Shown: piece after piece, positions 50,165 to 61,578 of the stretch
How positions within the stretch are numbered: position 1 is the first letter of the stretch
Layout of the letters: each line of letters begins with the position of its first letter
Position numbers and translations under genes: made by a program
Origin: Fomes fomentarius
Taxonomy: Eukaryota > Basidiomycota > Agaricomycetes > Polyporales > Polyporaceae
Assembly (NCBI GenBank): GCA_022606135.1
Contig: JABYQN010000002.1
Span: 372,001 to 436,000, forward strand
DNA: 64,000 bases
Direction of reading: 5' to 3'
The notes under the pieces: generated by a model
Told to the model about the DNA's origin: nothing
The model's database searches: none
Seen by the model: the letters and a program-made list of their open reading frames with translations, nothing else

Positions 50165-50456
50165 CAAAATGGTTTCGTTGCGCGACCGAATCGTGGCATA
50201 CCTACGTTTGATGATCTACGCATCACCCACGAAGAGTTACAGGACACCATGCAGAACGGCACATGCCAATTTGCAACAGCGGCGGTAAGACATTCGTAGC
50301 GGAGGGACATGGAGAACATCGCGGTGTCCGAGTATAACAGTGCAATGCGCCGGGGATGCGGTAGCGGGTGAGTGACACCTGTTATAAACGCGCCTACCCC
50401 GGAAGGAACCGTTATCCGAGGTACGACTCGTTTATAGAGAAGTTGGTATGAGTCAT
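50165..50456 (-). pseudogene. Relic of a fourth 7TM-A membrane protein gene
   Basis: Three pieces of the 7TM-A family survive in order. First is a start exon (MTHTNFSINESYL at 50456) whose middle has lost the GGWLES codons and gained TAA, yet keeps the downstream GTAGGC donor. Second, near 50310, is DTAMFSMSLRY, matching exon 5 of copy 2 (GTAMFSISLSTN), with VTAAVA-like ending. Third, near 50205, is a GTAGGTATG..ACGAT block matching the start of exon 6. Exons 2-4 and 7 are missing. This is decayed, not functional. Confidence 0.65.
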
Positions 50457-51144
50457 GGTTTTTCCAGGAGTAAGAAACGCATCGACAACGCCTCGAGCTT
50501 ATCCTATGCTCATTGACCACATGTTGGATTGTGTATCCGCGGAGAATCACAAGAAGGGGCGCTCACAATTGCGCAACCCCGCACGAGTTGATATGTGATT
50601 AGATCTCAGATGGGCACCGCGTGCCGCGATTGATTCACCTGAGTCAATGAGTACGTACCGAGTCTAGCATTTCCCAAACACTATGTAGGGAGACTCGCCG
50701 TAAGATAGGGTTGCTGCCGACTGCTAATAACGGGGATCCGTCCGAGTGAGGGCGCATATGCGTGTTTGCATTGCCCAGAACGGGATTACGGCATAGTACT
50801 ACCAGTACTTAGGATGTTCTCACCTCGTCCCAAGCGGCTATAGGCGGCCATCGACATTGTCTCCACTTGCGATGATGCGCTCATACGATACATGCATTTC
50901 GGACGCAGTATATTGGCACTTCTGTTGATTGTGATGCATGCTGCGATGTACTCACATGAACGCGGTGCATACAATAGATGCCGTGATCTGTCCGAGCGCT
51001 CGTACATGGTCATGACTTCTCTGCGGACTGAAGGTGCGAGGTAGGTATCAGCGAGACAACAGCATAGCGACCGAAGCAGAGCGTACGACTTACCTCATCT
51101 CTACATCACTGACAGTACAACAACTTCCTATCTCCCGAGCTAGA
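50457..51144. other. Intergenic, no gene seen
   Basis: Short frames only. Between the 7TM-A relic and the end of the hydrolase copy 1. Confidence 0.4.
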
Positions 51145-52400
51145 CTATACAGAATCGATCCACCCACTGATCCGTGTTAGCACGTCCGTACGCTCTGGAT
51201 CATGCCACGTAAACACAAGAAAGTCATGCACAGCGTCTGGCGGGATGTCCACAACGACCTTGACCCCGTCCGCCTTCAACCTCTCCACCAACGCCGTCGA
51301 ATCGTCTAGCAGGCGTTCAGCGCCCCCGCGACGACATAGGTCTCGGGGAATCCTGCGAAGAGCCCGGTTTCGGGCTTGACATCCAGCGAGACGGGAGATA
51401 GGTAGCGACTCGTCTTTGCGAACTCAAAGTCCATAGGCCCTAGGAGGCCGTAGACGGCGTACTTCCCGAAGAGCTCTCCCGGATGCTCGTCGAAGATGTC
51501 TGAGGGAGCGTTCAGGACCGCAGACGAGTCCAGACCGCGGCGGGACATGGAGATGTCGAGCCATCCGGATGCGGTGAGGATGCGGCCAGGAGGCGGGAGG
51601 TCGGGGTTGGGGGTTTCAAGGAGATGTCGGACGACCGCGAAGGCAAGGTTTCCTCCGGCGGAGTCTCCGGCGACAATGATATTCTTGGGGTCGAACCCAG
51701 CTTCAATGACTAGGTAGCGATACCCAGCGAGAGCGTCGAGAACGGCAGTGGGGAATGGATTGGTGGGTGGATCGGGCGCGGACGTTGTGAGGCGGTAATC
51801 TACTGCGAAAGTTCGCTCGAGGAGCTGCGAGTGCTCGAGAAGACCACGAGTGAAGGTTGCGGTGGTGTCGGAGGGGTTGGCGGTGCCATTCTGTGACCGA
51901 AATATGCATAAACTTCAAGTGACAATCCCCAATGAAGTCTTAGTCCTTACGTAGAACGCCCCGCCGTGCAAGTGCAAAATCGTCTTCTCGCCAGGCTTTG
52001 CTCTCGGTCCAGTCCACGCATAGCCCTTCTTGTAGAGCCAGTAACCAGCGATCTTGGTGGGTCGAGCTCCAGTGATCTCCGCGACACGACGAATCTCGCC
52101 ATTGAACAGCTCATCGGGTATAGGGTTCACCCAGACGAATTTGGCGTCCGTGAGCTCGTTGTCTGGCACCTCTCTTGTGGGGTCTGGCTTGTCGGTGATA
52201 CTGACTTTGAGCGTGAAGAGCTCCTTGACCGTGCGCACGATAACGGCGCGCTTAACAGCCCAAGCGCGACGCGGCCTGTGCGACGGCACGAGGTACCAGA
52301 TAGTCCATGCTGGTATCTTGACGAGTATGAGGGTGGCGAAGAACCAAATCAAGTAGAGCGTCTTCCATGGTTGACTGTGAATCGGTGGCCATTCTGCCAT
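51145..52400 (-). pseudogene. Membrane-anchored alpha/beta hydrolase (copy 1), single-base frameshift
   Basis: Exons 52400-51951 and 51890-51145. The N-terminus has one membrane span (LYLIWFFATLILVKIPAW) and is followed by EVPDNELTDAKFVWV, the oxyanion box HLHGGAFY and the nucleophile elbow GDSAGGN. Homology to the intact copy at 54541 runs to VVAG, then the frame breaks in a run of five C (plus strand 51323-51327), where the paralogue requires one more base. As written, the protein stops at 51306, before the catalytic Asp and His. In the shifted frame the ending (DDSTALVERLKADG, then DAVHDFLVF with the His) is intact to a stop at 51145. Family: Abhydrolase_3, like yeast ER steryl acetyl hydrolase. 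Either a young pseudogene or a homopolymer read error. Confidence 0.82.
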
Positions 52401-53277
52401 ATCGCTCCTACTTAGGATCGGAGGGCGAAGGCAACTGACGGTCACGAAGAGAAGGGCGCAAAGCGAGGAGTTGGTTCGGCGGCTCGACATATTCTTCTAG
52501 TCTACATTGCGGCATAGAAGATCAATGTTACCGAGCTTCTTGACTGCGGTAACAGAAAGCCTGATGCATGGCCACATGCCCAGTTCCCCTGAAGCGGCAA
52601 ATTGGGGGCGTGTAATCCAAGAGCACCGTGGTAGACTCAGATGTGCAGTAGTCGTGGGCGGGTGAATGTCAAGAAGGAGGAGATAACTGCACCTGCAAAT
52701 ACGGTATAAGTACCGAAGAACCAACCTGTTTCGAAGGACAGCGCCACGCCCACAGTAGACGCGTGGATACACGTGTCAACTGTCACCGGCCTGCCAGAAC
52801 TGGCGACTTACATAGTACTACACGCCCAAACGAATATAGTATCTGGGACTTATTGAGGTCGACCGTTAATTTCCCGATGCAGGTCCGATCACCTTCCCAT
52901 ACCGCGGCATGTCATCTACAGATACCGTGAAAAAAGCATATGTCACGCATTAGCGGCGTAAGGTCACTGTAAGTAATGTCACATATCACCCACATCTATT
53001 CTCATGTAATGTGCAGGTATGGTATGGGCGCCTGATGACACCGAGAATCTCAAGTGGTGCCTTCAATGGGTACACCTTTGCTGCTGCATCTTCTAGCAGT
53101 CTGTTGTTGGAGATCAATTTGCTGTAGTATATTAGCATATATGTACATACTTAGAGCCAGAATCAACCAGAGCTTCCTCGTCTAGTGCACTTGTTCTGGT
53201 GGGGGAGAACAGAAAAATTCGTTCAAGTCCAGCAGAGGTGGTGATATATGCTATACAATCTTTATGTACAAGAAGCC
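52401..53277. other. Intergenic, start of a repeat-bearing spacer
   Basis: AT-richer than its surroundings, with short frames only. It forms the left part of the 2.1 kb spacer between the two hydrolase paralogues. Confidence 0.4.
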
Positions 53278-53357
53278 AAAGTGGTGTAGTGGTAAGAGGT
53301 GATGGGATAGCAAGCCACAAGCTAATGACGTGGGTTCGAGTCCCAGTGGTGTGGTCC
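53278..53357 (+). repeat. tRNA-like sequence, candidate SINE head
   Basis: It holds an RNA polymerase III A box (TGGTGTAGTGG, from 53282) and a perfect B box (GGTTCGAGTCC, 53333-53343) at tRNA-like spacing. The T-arm GGGTTCGAGTCCC is intact. The acceptor stem does not pair (GCCAAAG against TGGTGTG) and no clean D or anticodon stem forms. It is therefore better read as a tRNA-derived element (SINE head or tRNA pseudogene) than a working tRNA. Confidence 0.5.
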
Positions 53358-54003
53358 ATTTTGTAATCCTCCTCTGTGCTCAGGCTTGCCTTTTGCGGCA
53401 ATCAAGCGCCCGCATCCGTACCTCACACTTAACGGTTTCAGATATCGGGCCATTATATATATATTTGTCCCCCCAATGCTCGGGTCGACGGATAATTGGG
53501 GCTTACAACCCGGATACCTCCCCAATGCTCTTCGTCTCAGTTATACACAACTTATAGAACTCTTTTGGGCGTGTAGTGTCGTACCCGTGGCTTTGCCACT
53601 GGAGGGTTTTCGCCTTCGGCTCAACACTGCTTCAGTCATTGTTCTTGCTGTTGGCTCAGCAATATATCGTGGCGATGTACGTATATTAGTCACTACTCGT
53701 GGCTCATAATTGGAATATAAACCCGAGATGACTATGAAAAAATGAATTAAGTATGTGATGTCGAGCCTTCAGCTCCCTGGTGAACATGTTCTTATACTCT
53801 TCCTTGTGTCGACATAAATTTACTCTATCCTATTACCCGTCAAATTGTGGTCCCGTGGAGTTCAACTCGTACTTGCTTGCCTGTCAGGATTAGCTCGGGC
53901 TTTTCATGATGATGTAATACTTATACAGAACCTGATTGAATCCGATTCAGATGGCGGCTGCATTTCTTCTTTGTTGACACTGTTACTCGTCTGAGTCAGG
54001 CTG
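53358..54003. other. AT-rich spacer, possible body of a SINE-like element
   Basis: Follows the tRNA-like head directly. Base composition is unlike the coding neighbours, with no coding frame supported and no poly-A end or target duplication found by eye. It may be the body of a short retroelement or unique sequence. Confidence 0.3.
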
Positions 54004-54161
54004 GCCTCGCAGGCTCGGCAAGACAGTTCCCAGGGTGCCTCGCAAGCTCGGCGAAACAGTCCCCACCGGAAGCCTCGCAAGCTCGGCAAGACAGTCCCAC
54101 ACAGGCGCCTCGCAAGCTCGGCAAGGGAACGCCGCCTCGCAGGCTCGGCGCGCGCACATGG
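54004..54161. repeat. Tandem repeat, five units sharing a GCCTCGCARGCTCGGC core
   Basis: Units begin at 54004, 54037, 54072, 54107 and 54134, with spacings 33, 35, 35 and 27. Each starts with the core GCCTCGCARGCTCGGC, usually followed by AAGACAGTCCC. It is sharply GC-rich inside an AT-rich spacer. The last unit runs into inverted CACATGG/CCATGTG motifs to about 54210. It is a minisatellite of unknown role. Confidence 0.85.
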
Positions 54162-54540
54162 CAGCCACGCGGCACCACATGGGAGCCATGTGCTCCGCAC
54201 ATGGCGCTAGACGCCCCCCGTCCCCTTCTTTTATGATTTAATAGCGAGGGACTCGAACTTCAAATCCAAGCTCAAGAGGCTGCCAGTGCATCATGGATGT
54301 TGAAGGTACATAGCAGTGAACAGACTATGTTCCACCCAGCCGCGAATATCAATAATGCTAAAGAAGGCGTTTCTGACGGTGAATAAAGCGCCCGACCCGG
54401 CTACCTCGGGCAGATAGCTTCCACGCTCACATCTCTTCAACTGTGGGTGGTGCCCATACTACGTGGCTGCAACGATCTGCACTTATCCTTGCTGAACTGC
54501 GCGCCAGGCTCCGCCTGAGGAGGAGTCAAACCTTGGCAAT

Positions 54541-55831
54541 ATGGGTAGCATTATACAACGACAGCCCTTCAAGACGCTATACCTTATCTTGTCGGCGTCC
54601 TTGCTACTATTCGTCAAGCTACCCGTGTGGATCATTCGATACTCCTCGTCCTCCCGGCGCCCCCGCCCAGCATGGACGTTGAAACGCGCTTTGATCATTC
54701 GGTCCTTCAAAGAGGTCTTCCGCATCGCAGGCAAAGTCGGCCGCAGAACTAGTGTGAAGACCCCCACACCGAAGGAAGTCCCCGATAGCTCGCTCACAGA
54801 CGCCAAGTTCGTCTGGCTCGAGCCCATCCCCGACGACCTCTTTCGCGGCGAGATACGTCGCGTCGCGGAGATCACGGGCGTCGAACCCGCAAGAATACCA
54901 GGGTACTGGCTGCTCAAGAAGAAATCGACTTGGGCAGGCGGCAAAGCGAAACCCGGCGAGAAGACCGTCTTGCACTTGCACGGCGGCGCGTTCTACGTGA
55001 GCATCCATCTCCCTCACACATGGCTCTCTCATCCGTCGCCGGTCTGTCTGCTCACCATGTCACCCCATTCTACAGCTCGGCTCGGCCCACCCGTCCGATA
55101 CGACAGCACTCTTCACACGCGGCCTGCTGGAGCACTCCCAGACGGTCGAGCGCACGTTCGCAGTTGACTACCGTCTTACGGCATCGGACCCGGACCCACC
55201 TGCGCACCCCTTCCCCACAGCAGTGCTCGACTCGCTCGCGGGGTACCGCTACCTCGTCCTTCACGCTGGATTCGCGCCCGAGAACATCACTGTCGCAGGA
55301 GACTCCGCGGGCGGGAACCTCGCTGTTGCGCTCGTGCGCCACCTCGTCGAGAACCCAGATCCGGCACTGCCGCCCCCAGGCCGCTTGCTGGTCGTATCTC
55401 CGTGGCTCGACCTCGCCGCGTCGCGAGACGGGCCCGACTCCTCCGCCGTGAAGAACGCGCCGAGTGACATCTTTGACGAGACGCGCAAGGGGCTGTTTGG
55501 CAAGTACGGCATCATGGGTCTGCTGGGGCCGATGGAGCTGGAGGTCGCACAGACAAATCGGTATCTGTCACCAGTGTCGCTGAGGTGCATGCCGACGTCA
55601 GAGGAGGCGGGGCTGTTCAAGGGCTTCCCGGAGACGTATGTCGTTGCGGGAGGTGCAGAGCGGTTGTTGGACGACTCGAAGGCGTTGGCGGAGAGGATGA
55701 GGAAGGACGGGGTGACGGTGACGGAGGATATTTCCCCGGATGGCGTGCATGACTTCGTGATCTTTCGCTGGCACGAGCCTGAGCGCACGGACACGCTGAA
55801 GCGTGTTGCGCAGTGGCTGGACACTGTCTAG
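54541..55831 (+). CDS. Membrane-anchored alpha/beta hydrolase (copy 2), steryl-acetyl-hydrolase-like
   Basis: Two exons, 54541-54996 and 55076-55831, giving 403 aa; the intron falls right after HLHGGAFY, as in copy 1. A single N-terminal span (LYLILSASLLLFVKLPVWII) is followed by a Lys/Arg-rich stretch, DAKFVWLEPIPDDLF, and the oxyanion box HGGAFY. Next come the nucleophile elbow GDSAGGN, the acid region GGAERLLDDS, and the catalytic His in SPDGVHDFVIF. The spacing fits Abhydrolase_3 (hormone-sensitive-lipase-like) enzymes, notably yeast Say1, which deacetylates sterols at the ER. The substrate here is inferred only from that resemblance. It is about 71 percent or more alike by eye to the frameshifted copy 1, which lies 2.1 kb away and runs in the opposite direction; the two are head to head. 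Confidence 0.88.
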
Positions 55832-57531
55832 GCAGTGGTGTATCCAGGTCCTAGTGTATGTCTGTACTCAGAGATTGCTTCGTTATCGGACGGACTGTTC
55901 TTCTAGGGCCTGACTGCCACGACCCGGACATGATAGCAATGCGCATGGTGTGAAAACCACTATCAAACGATCGGGTGGTAGCCATGTCCGTCTATCGTAC
56001 GCTGCAGCGATACGGACTCATCTACGGTGTGGACGCGATTCCTGAGTAGCATTGTAGGTGTGGGCCCATGCGACCACGATGTCAGCACCCGAGATTGCCG
56101 AAGGCCACGTGAGGGGAGCTAGTAGGAGTTAGTACGCTCATCGGATAACACGTTGGGATTATTCACCCCCGTGGACGAGCTTTCGTGGTCTGTGCCAACT
56201 TGCCTGTATACAGCAACGACAGAAACGATTAGCGTTGATTGGGTGCGATTGAGTGCGATTGGGTGCGATCATGCACTCGCGTACCTCATTAAGACGGACA
56301 TACGACCCTGAAATGCGAGTTCAGGACCGCAACGTTCTTGCAAGCTACGTCATAAACGTAATTTGAAGCTGTGTCTGCTGGGGAGGCATCAAAACGTGTT
56401 GGAAGCGCTGCCAGACCTGCCTGAAATTCCGATGATGATTACAAGTATTAACGAGACAGAATGGGGGTGGCAAAACTTGACTCAGCGTGAAGATTCAGAC
56501 TTTCCGAAGAGGGCGAGGAGCGCCGAGCGCGCCGTATGTACTGGTGGTCGTCCATCCAGATTCCGCAGCGGGGTGCACCAATAACAGGTGGTGGAAAGCA
56601 TGTCTAAGAATTCACAGTAGCCAAGTTGGTGCTCTGGCTGAGGTCCGAGGATGATCCCAGATTGACTCAGTTGCGACACGTCACTAGCAGCATGTTGTGA
56701 GCCGTGTGCATCGGACTATCTTCATGTTCTCGTTCTGCGACGCGGACATTCGGGTAGCCGCGAAGGAGCGGTTCCAACGCAGCTCGCTACTTCTGTTGGA
56801 AAATGTCCATAGAGGGCCATCGGCGCTATGTAAGCGAGTCACTAAGCCTTATACACAAAAGAAAAGACAGACTCACAATCTCCAGAAGCCGTTCTAATAG
56901 AACTGCGAGCCGATGATGAACACACAATTCACGCTTGCTCAGCGCGCCCGCACGAGCTCCGCAACTCCGCGCAACACACCGGAGCACACTGTGCAGGCCC
57001 TGCAGCTGCTGTGCCTCGGCCACTTCATGCATATGTTGCGCCGGCAAGCGTTCATGATTGGTCACCGCGCACGGTGGCACCACAGCAACCTTCTTGCCAG
57101 TCGCATGTTGGCAATACGTGTGACATCGGACTTTGTCGACGCACGACATGCTGTTCGCATGCTCCTTCAGATACAGCGCCCCGAACAGATGGCACAGTCC
57201 AACTTGAAGGTGCGCGTCGCGTACCACAACAGCTTCTGCCGTCGACAATCCCAGAACGCCCGTACACGCGCCGACCCTGACGCGGACCGTCGACGCTTCC
57301 TCAAGGACGAGGTTCGACATCTGATGAAGCCGCTCGCTACATAGTTGGCCGGTTCCCATATGCAACTACTTACAAGACCACAGTCGTGCATCCACGCACG
57401 ATACCGTGCACTTTCCCTTTTCTCCTGTCCAGACGCATCCCGACACCCATTCATACTCGGGCTTATACCACTCGCCTACGACCTCCAGGCCTGGGCTCGT
57501 AATTCTTCGCGACCTTCTGACCCCTTAGACC
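55832..57531. other. Spacer; one uncertain open frame
   Basis: Between 56826 and 57365 both strands are open for over 140 codons, the plus frame Arg-rich and the minus Cys/Val-rich. Neither has motifs or splice partners, so no call is made. A triple 10-mer (GATTGGGTGC-type) lies at 56237-56266. The final 100 bases are the promoter of the P450 at 57532. Confidence 0.4.
56237..56266. repeat. Three direct copies of a 10-base unit
   Basis: The unit GATTGGGTGC is repeated three times head to tail, the middle copy with one change (GATTGAGTGC), and is followed by GATCATGC. Likely a minor slippage repeat. Confidence 0.75.
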
Positions 57532-59158
57532 ATGGCACCGGCTCTGCTTTCACTCTCGACCCTCGACGTCGTCTTCCTTACTCTTGCTGCGCTATGCTTC
57601 GGCGTGTATCGTCTCCTCCGCGTTCCACGCCATCTTCGACACATTCCAAAGGTCCCGCTATGGCCCCTCCTGCTCAGCTACTTCTCCGGCGAAGTCGAGG
57701 AACAGCGTGTCAAGCGCCTCGTTCTCCCCTTCGCGCAGCGGATGCACACAGACGTAGTGCTCGTCTACTGTCTCGGAGACTGGATGGTCCAAGTGCTCGA
57801 GCCCCAGGTGAGCAGTGCTGCAATGCATGCGATCATACGTACATCCAAGCACTGCCAATCTCATATCTCTCTCTTCTCTTCTCTTCTCTTCTCCGCTAAG
57901 CTCGGAAGACAACTTCTTGAGAACCCGCACGTATGGAAGAAGCGCCAGTCCAAGGACATGCTCCTCTGGAGGCTCATCGGCAACGATAACGTGTTCATGT
58001 CCAACGGCGACATGGCGAAACGACACATCCGCATCGTCCGCAGCGCCATCCAGCGCACGATGCCCGTCGCGATGTTCGCAGACCTAGCCCGGACGACGAT
58101 CTCGCTCATGGGCGCTGGCGGCCGCGTACGCTGGGACGACTTCTCGAACCGCTACACCCTTGACGCCTTCGGCAGGGGCGTCGTCGGCTATGATTTCGAA
58201 GCGCTCACCAAGCCCGACGGTTCTTTCGTGCGGCAGTACCAGGATGTCATGGCCGCGATCGCGAATCCGGCGTACGTCGTGCTTCCGGTGCTCGAACGAT
58301 GGCTTCCGCGGTGGGGCGTGCAGAAGAAGGTCGACGAGTTCGTGGACGGCCTGTGCAAGATCATGGAAGAGAAACGGAAGAGCCCTGGAGACGACGTCCT
58401 CACGTACATGTTCCAAGAACCAGACATGACGGAGGTCGAGTATCGCGACAACTGCATCGTCATGTTCGTCGCGGGGCACGTACGTCACCTTCTTCCTCGT
58501 ACCTCTGACAGCGCTGTCGGTGAATGCTAAACGAACGCTTTACTGTCAGGATACCACTGCGGGTGCGATATCATCCGCCGTATACTTCCTCGCGCGGTAT
58601 CCGGATATTCAACGGAAGGTGCGCGAGGAAGTCCTGCAGGTCCTAGGCAATGACGACCCTCGAACCGACCACTTCTTACGCACACCATATCTGAACGCCG
58701 TCCTGCGCGAGTCGATGCGACACAATACCCCCTCAAACGCCACCCTGCCCCGCATTTCCGACGTCCCCATTAAAATCGGGCCCTATGTGGTCCCCCCGGG
58801 CACGTCCATGATCCTCAACATGTGCGCCGCGCACCACAACCAGTCCGTGTGGGACGGGCCGGATCGATTCGACCCAGAGCGATTCCTGGACGAGGCCAAG
58901 GGCGAGGCCGCGAACTGGGTCACCTTCGGGATCGGGCCGCGCAAATGCCTCGCGCGGGTCTTCTCGATGTTCGAGCAGCGCGTGCTGGTGAGCATGCTCG
59001 TGCGCGAGTACCGCTGGAGCCTGCCCGCGGACTCGGTACACCGGGATTACGTGAAGAACGGGTTCCAGGCGTTCGCACTGAGCCTGCCTGACCAGTTGTA
59101 CATTGACTTCGAGCGCATCCGAGTCGCGGCCGACGAGACGAGAGTTGCGACCTGCTGA
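57532..59158 (+). CDS. Cytochrome P450 of a second, distinct subfamily
   Basis: Three exons, 57532-57807, 57901-58479 and 58550-59158 (1464 bases, 487 aa, all phase 0). The N-terminal anchor is LDVVFLTLAALCFGVYRLL. The I-helix AGHDTTAG is split by intron 2, followed by ExxR (RESMR), the PERF equivalent DPERF and the heme loop FGIGPRKCLAR. The position two after the Cys ligand is Ala instead of the usual Gly, seen in some fungal P450s. The gene has two introns against nine in the other subfamily, so it is not a recent duplicate of them. Intron 1 contains a CTCTT tandem run (57869-57893) and is also open in frame, so retention would insert 31 residues. ER monooxygenase by family; substrate unknown. 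Confidence 0.9.
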
Positions 59159-61578
59159 CGATGCCGCACACCCTGATATATCGGTCTTGTACGATGTAGC
59201 CGTTGTCGCGTATTGTATTTTTGGACTTCTTGTACGCTAGCTTCGCCAAAGAGATCGGGGCTTCTTATAGAATCACGAGGCTGATTGTAGGCATTCTTCA
59301 GTACGCAGGCTAGTGCCAGTCATGGCAGAGCATCGCAATTTCCCGCGTAAAGCGAACGCACTAGAAGAATGTCCAGGAAACATCCGTACGGTGCTGTTTC
59401 GAATCATTCGATTGCACGGTCCCACATAGGCGATCGCGACTACACCCCCACTGCACGGACATCATCAATCAGAGCCTACAAGAATCAGTAGCTTGCGAAG
59501 TGTACCGTACTGACTCAAACGATGCCACTTAGAGCAGCATAACGTCGCGCGGATATGAGCTAGAAGTCGCATTGGCAGAGCGGAATCAATTCCGTGCGGC
59601 CGACTCAATAGCAATCTAATTGTCTCTCGTCTGCCCTTCCAATCCGATGTGAGCTGTCAGATAAGACGGCGCTATGACGGCACCGAGCACAGTACCGACG
59701 CGTAGTCTTGTGTACACGAACGGTCCGCGCGCTGATAGATTCGCAGAGAGACTGCGAACCCGCGGACTTGATTAGGCTCCGAGAGCATACCAGGTCATAC
59801 GCCTGTGATAGATAGTGATACTAATAGGGCCCTGGGCAACTGAGGTGGGTGACAGTATTCTGCGAAGTGTTCTCTCAGAAGACCACGAAGGGGAAGCACT
59901 GTTTACACGATGCCATATGGCCGCCGCCTCCTCTTCGACAGAGAAGGGATTAGGTACAGTATGGCATTAATATTCATGACACATGACGGCGAAAATTCAT
60001 GTCAAGGGCGTATGAGTGACTGACTCACCTAGATCCTGAGATCCAACCCCTAAGAGCACTCTGTCCGCAACCCAAATGAGTACCTCCTTGAGGCTCCTCT
60101 GACTCGACGCCCACCCATGTATTCATGAGTCCTCTGCATCCCCCGAACCAGCTTTGAATGAGCGCCTCGGCACCAACTCGATATGACACTCAAACGCTTC
60201 AGGACGCCTGTCATTCGAGTGATGTCAGTTCCATTGTGAACACATGCAGCTTGGAGCACTAGTGTTTCGATACCCTCCCGCAGAGAGTGTGGCTTGCTCA
60301 TCCTTCGCACAACGATCCACTGATCATGTAGTACTAGTACACAGCTGCAAGATATGCTGCATCAGCTCAATGCAGGAAGACCACAATTTGGTGAAACGTA
60401 CCAGCCGCATTTCCAATAGTAGATGAGCGCTCCATCACCAGGCCTTCAACGGTCGCCTGGTATAGCTTCCGTCAATGCAAATGGGCTGAGCCTGGGCTGA
60501 ATTCATCGGATCGAAGTCTAAGCGCTGAAGTGCTGTGAGAAATGTTGGGAAATGATACTCGGCTGTTCCCGCTTGTTTGCTTTTGGTAGGCGAGACGCCG
60601 TCGGATATCCCACGCTTCACCCCATCACGTTTGCCTACTTCAACTTGTCGCGTCGCCGGTGAGTATTCTCTGTTCACTTGATGATCTACTTACTTGCTGG
60701 TGAGGTGACTCATCATAAGCTACTCCTATCAAGTTTTGCTGCGTAGCGCAACTCGGTAAGATCGACGCTCCGTATCCGAGTCCCGACTAGTGGAGCGCAG
60801 CTCAGCGCGGCGAAACATGGACAAGACTTTGCTCCACAAGCTCAGGTCTAGGCGACCAAGAGCCCAGACACGCTGGAATGGGTGTTGAGAGTAGGTATGT
60901 ATGTGTCGCGTTCGCAGTTGTTGCCCTTCAGACTGTGAGTCATTCTCCGTTTCAAAGTAGTGGCGACTAAGGTGTGCGTTTCATTGTTACTCGCCCACTG
61001 AAAACCTCAGAGGGTGCACTTGGAACGCATCTTGTGACCCCTTCTGGATGACGGTTTTTCCCGTTGTTGTAAATCTGAAGTAGTACTGATCGACAGAGGG
61101 CCCACAAAGGAAGCCTTCATGCACATGGGCCGTTGCCGTTCGTCACACGGGGAACAGAAGATGACATTTTATTACCTTCAATAGCGCCTTCTCGCTCTTG
61201 GGCAAAGGTTCCCCTGCAATATGTGGCTCTCTATCCAGAATTTTATATACCTAAAGTGTGTGGACGGAGCCAAGGTGCCCGGGATCACGACAGTCTCTAT
61301 TCTCTTCTCGGGTCGTTAAGAGATCCCAGTGTCTTGCACTTAACGACTCCTAGTCTCTGCAAGATCTGGATACCTTGTCCCCCTGATTCACAACTTCATA
61401 AATTACTGCGAGGCGACTGGGCCTCTGAAGTATCTATCCAACATTGCGGTGCCGAGGTGAAAGAATTCATCTACATTGCCAACATGCGAACCCATTTTAT
61501 ACACCGAGACAGATGCATTAGCGTCAGAAGCCAGGATCCATCTTCCCCTCAAGATTCCCATCCTGCTATGCGGTCTGT
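59159..61578. other. Gene-poor region
   Basis: About 2.4 kb with no supported gene. A 149-codon plus-strand frame at 61133-61582 has ordinary composition, overlaps the 3' end of P450 copy 3 and shows no motif. No long repeats were seen. Confidence 0.45.

Noticed and set aside
53278..53357. Functional tRNA gene
   Set aside because: A and B boxes are good but the acceptor arms do not pair and no anticodon stem forms.
56826..57365. Overlapping 143- and 179-codon open frames on opposite strands
   Set aside because: No motif, no splice partner and antisense complementarity of composition; one may be real, but neither can be supported.
57901..58479. P450 at 57532 as a fourth member of the nine-intron subfamily
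   Set aside because: Only two introns, different motif wording (AGHDTTAG, FGIGPRKCLAR) and no shared exon lengths.
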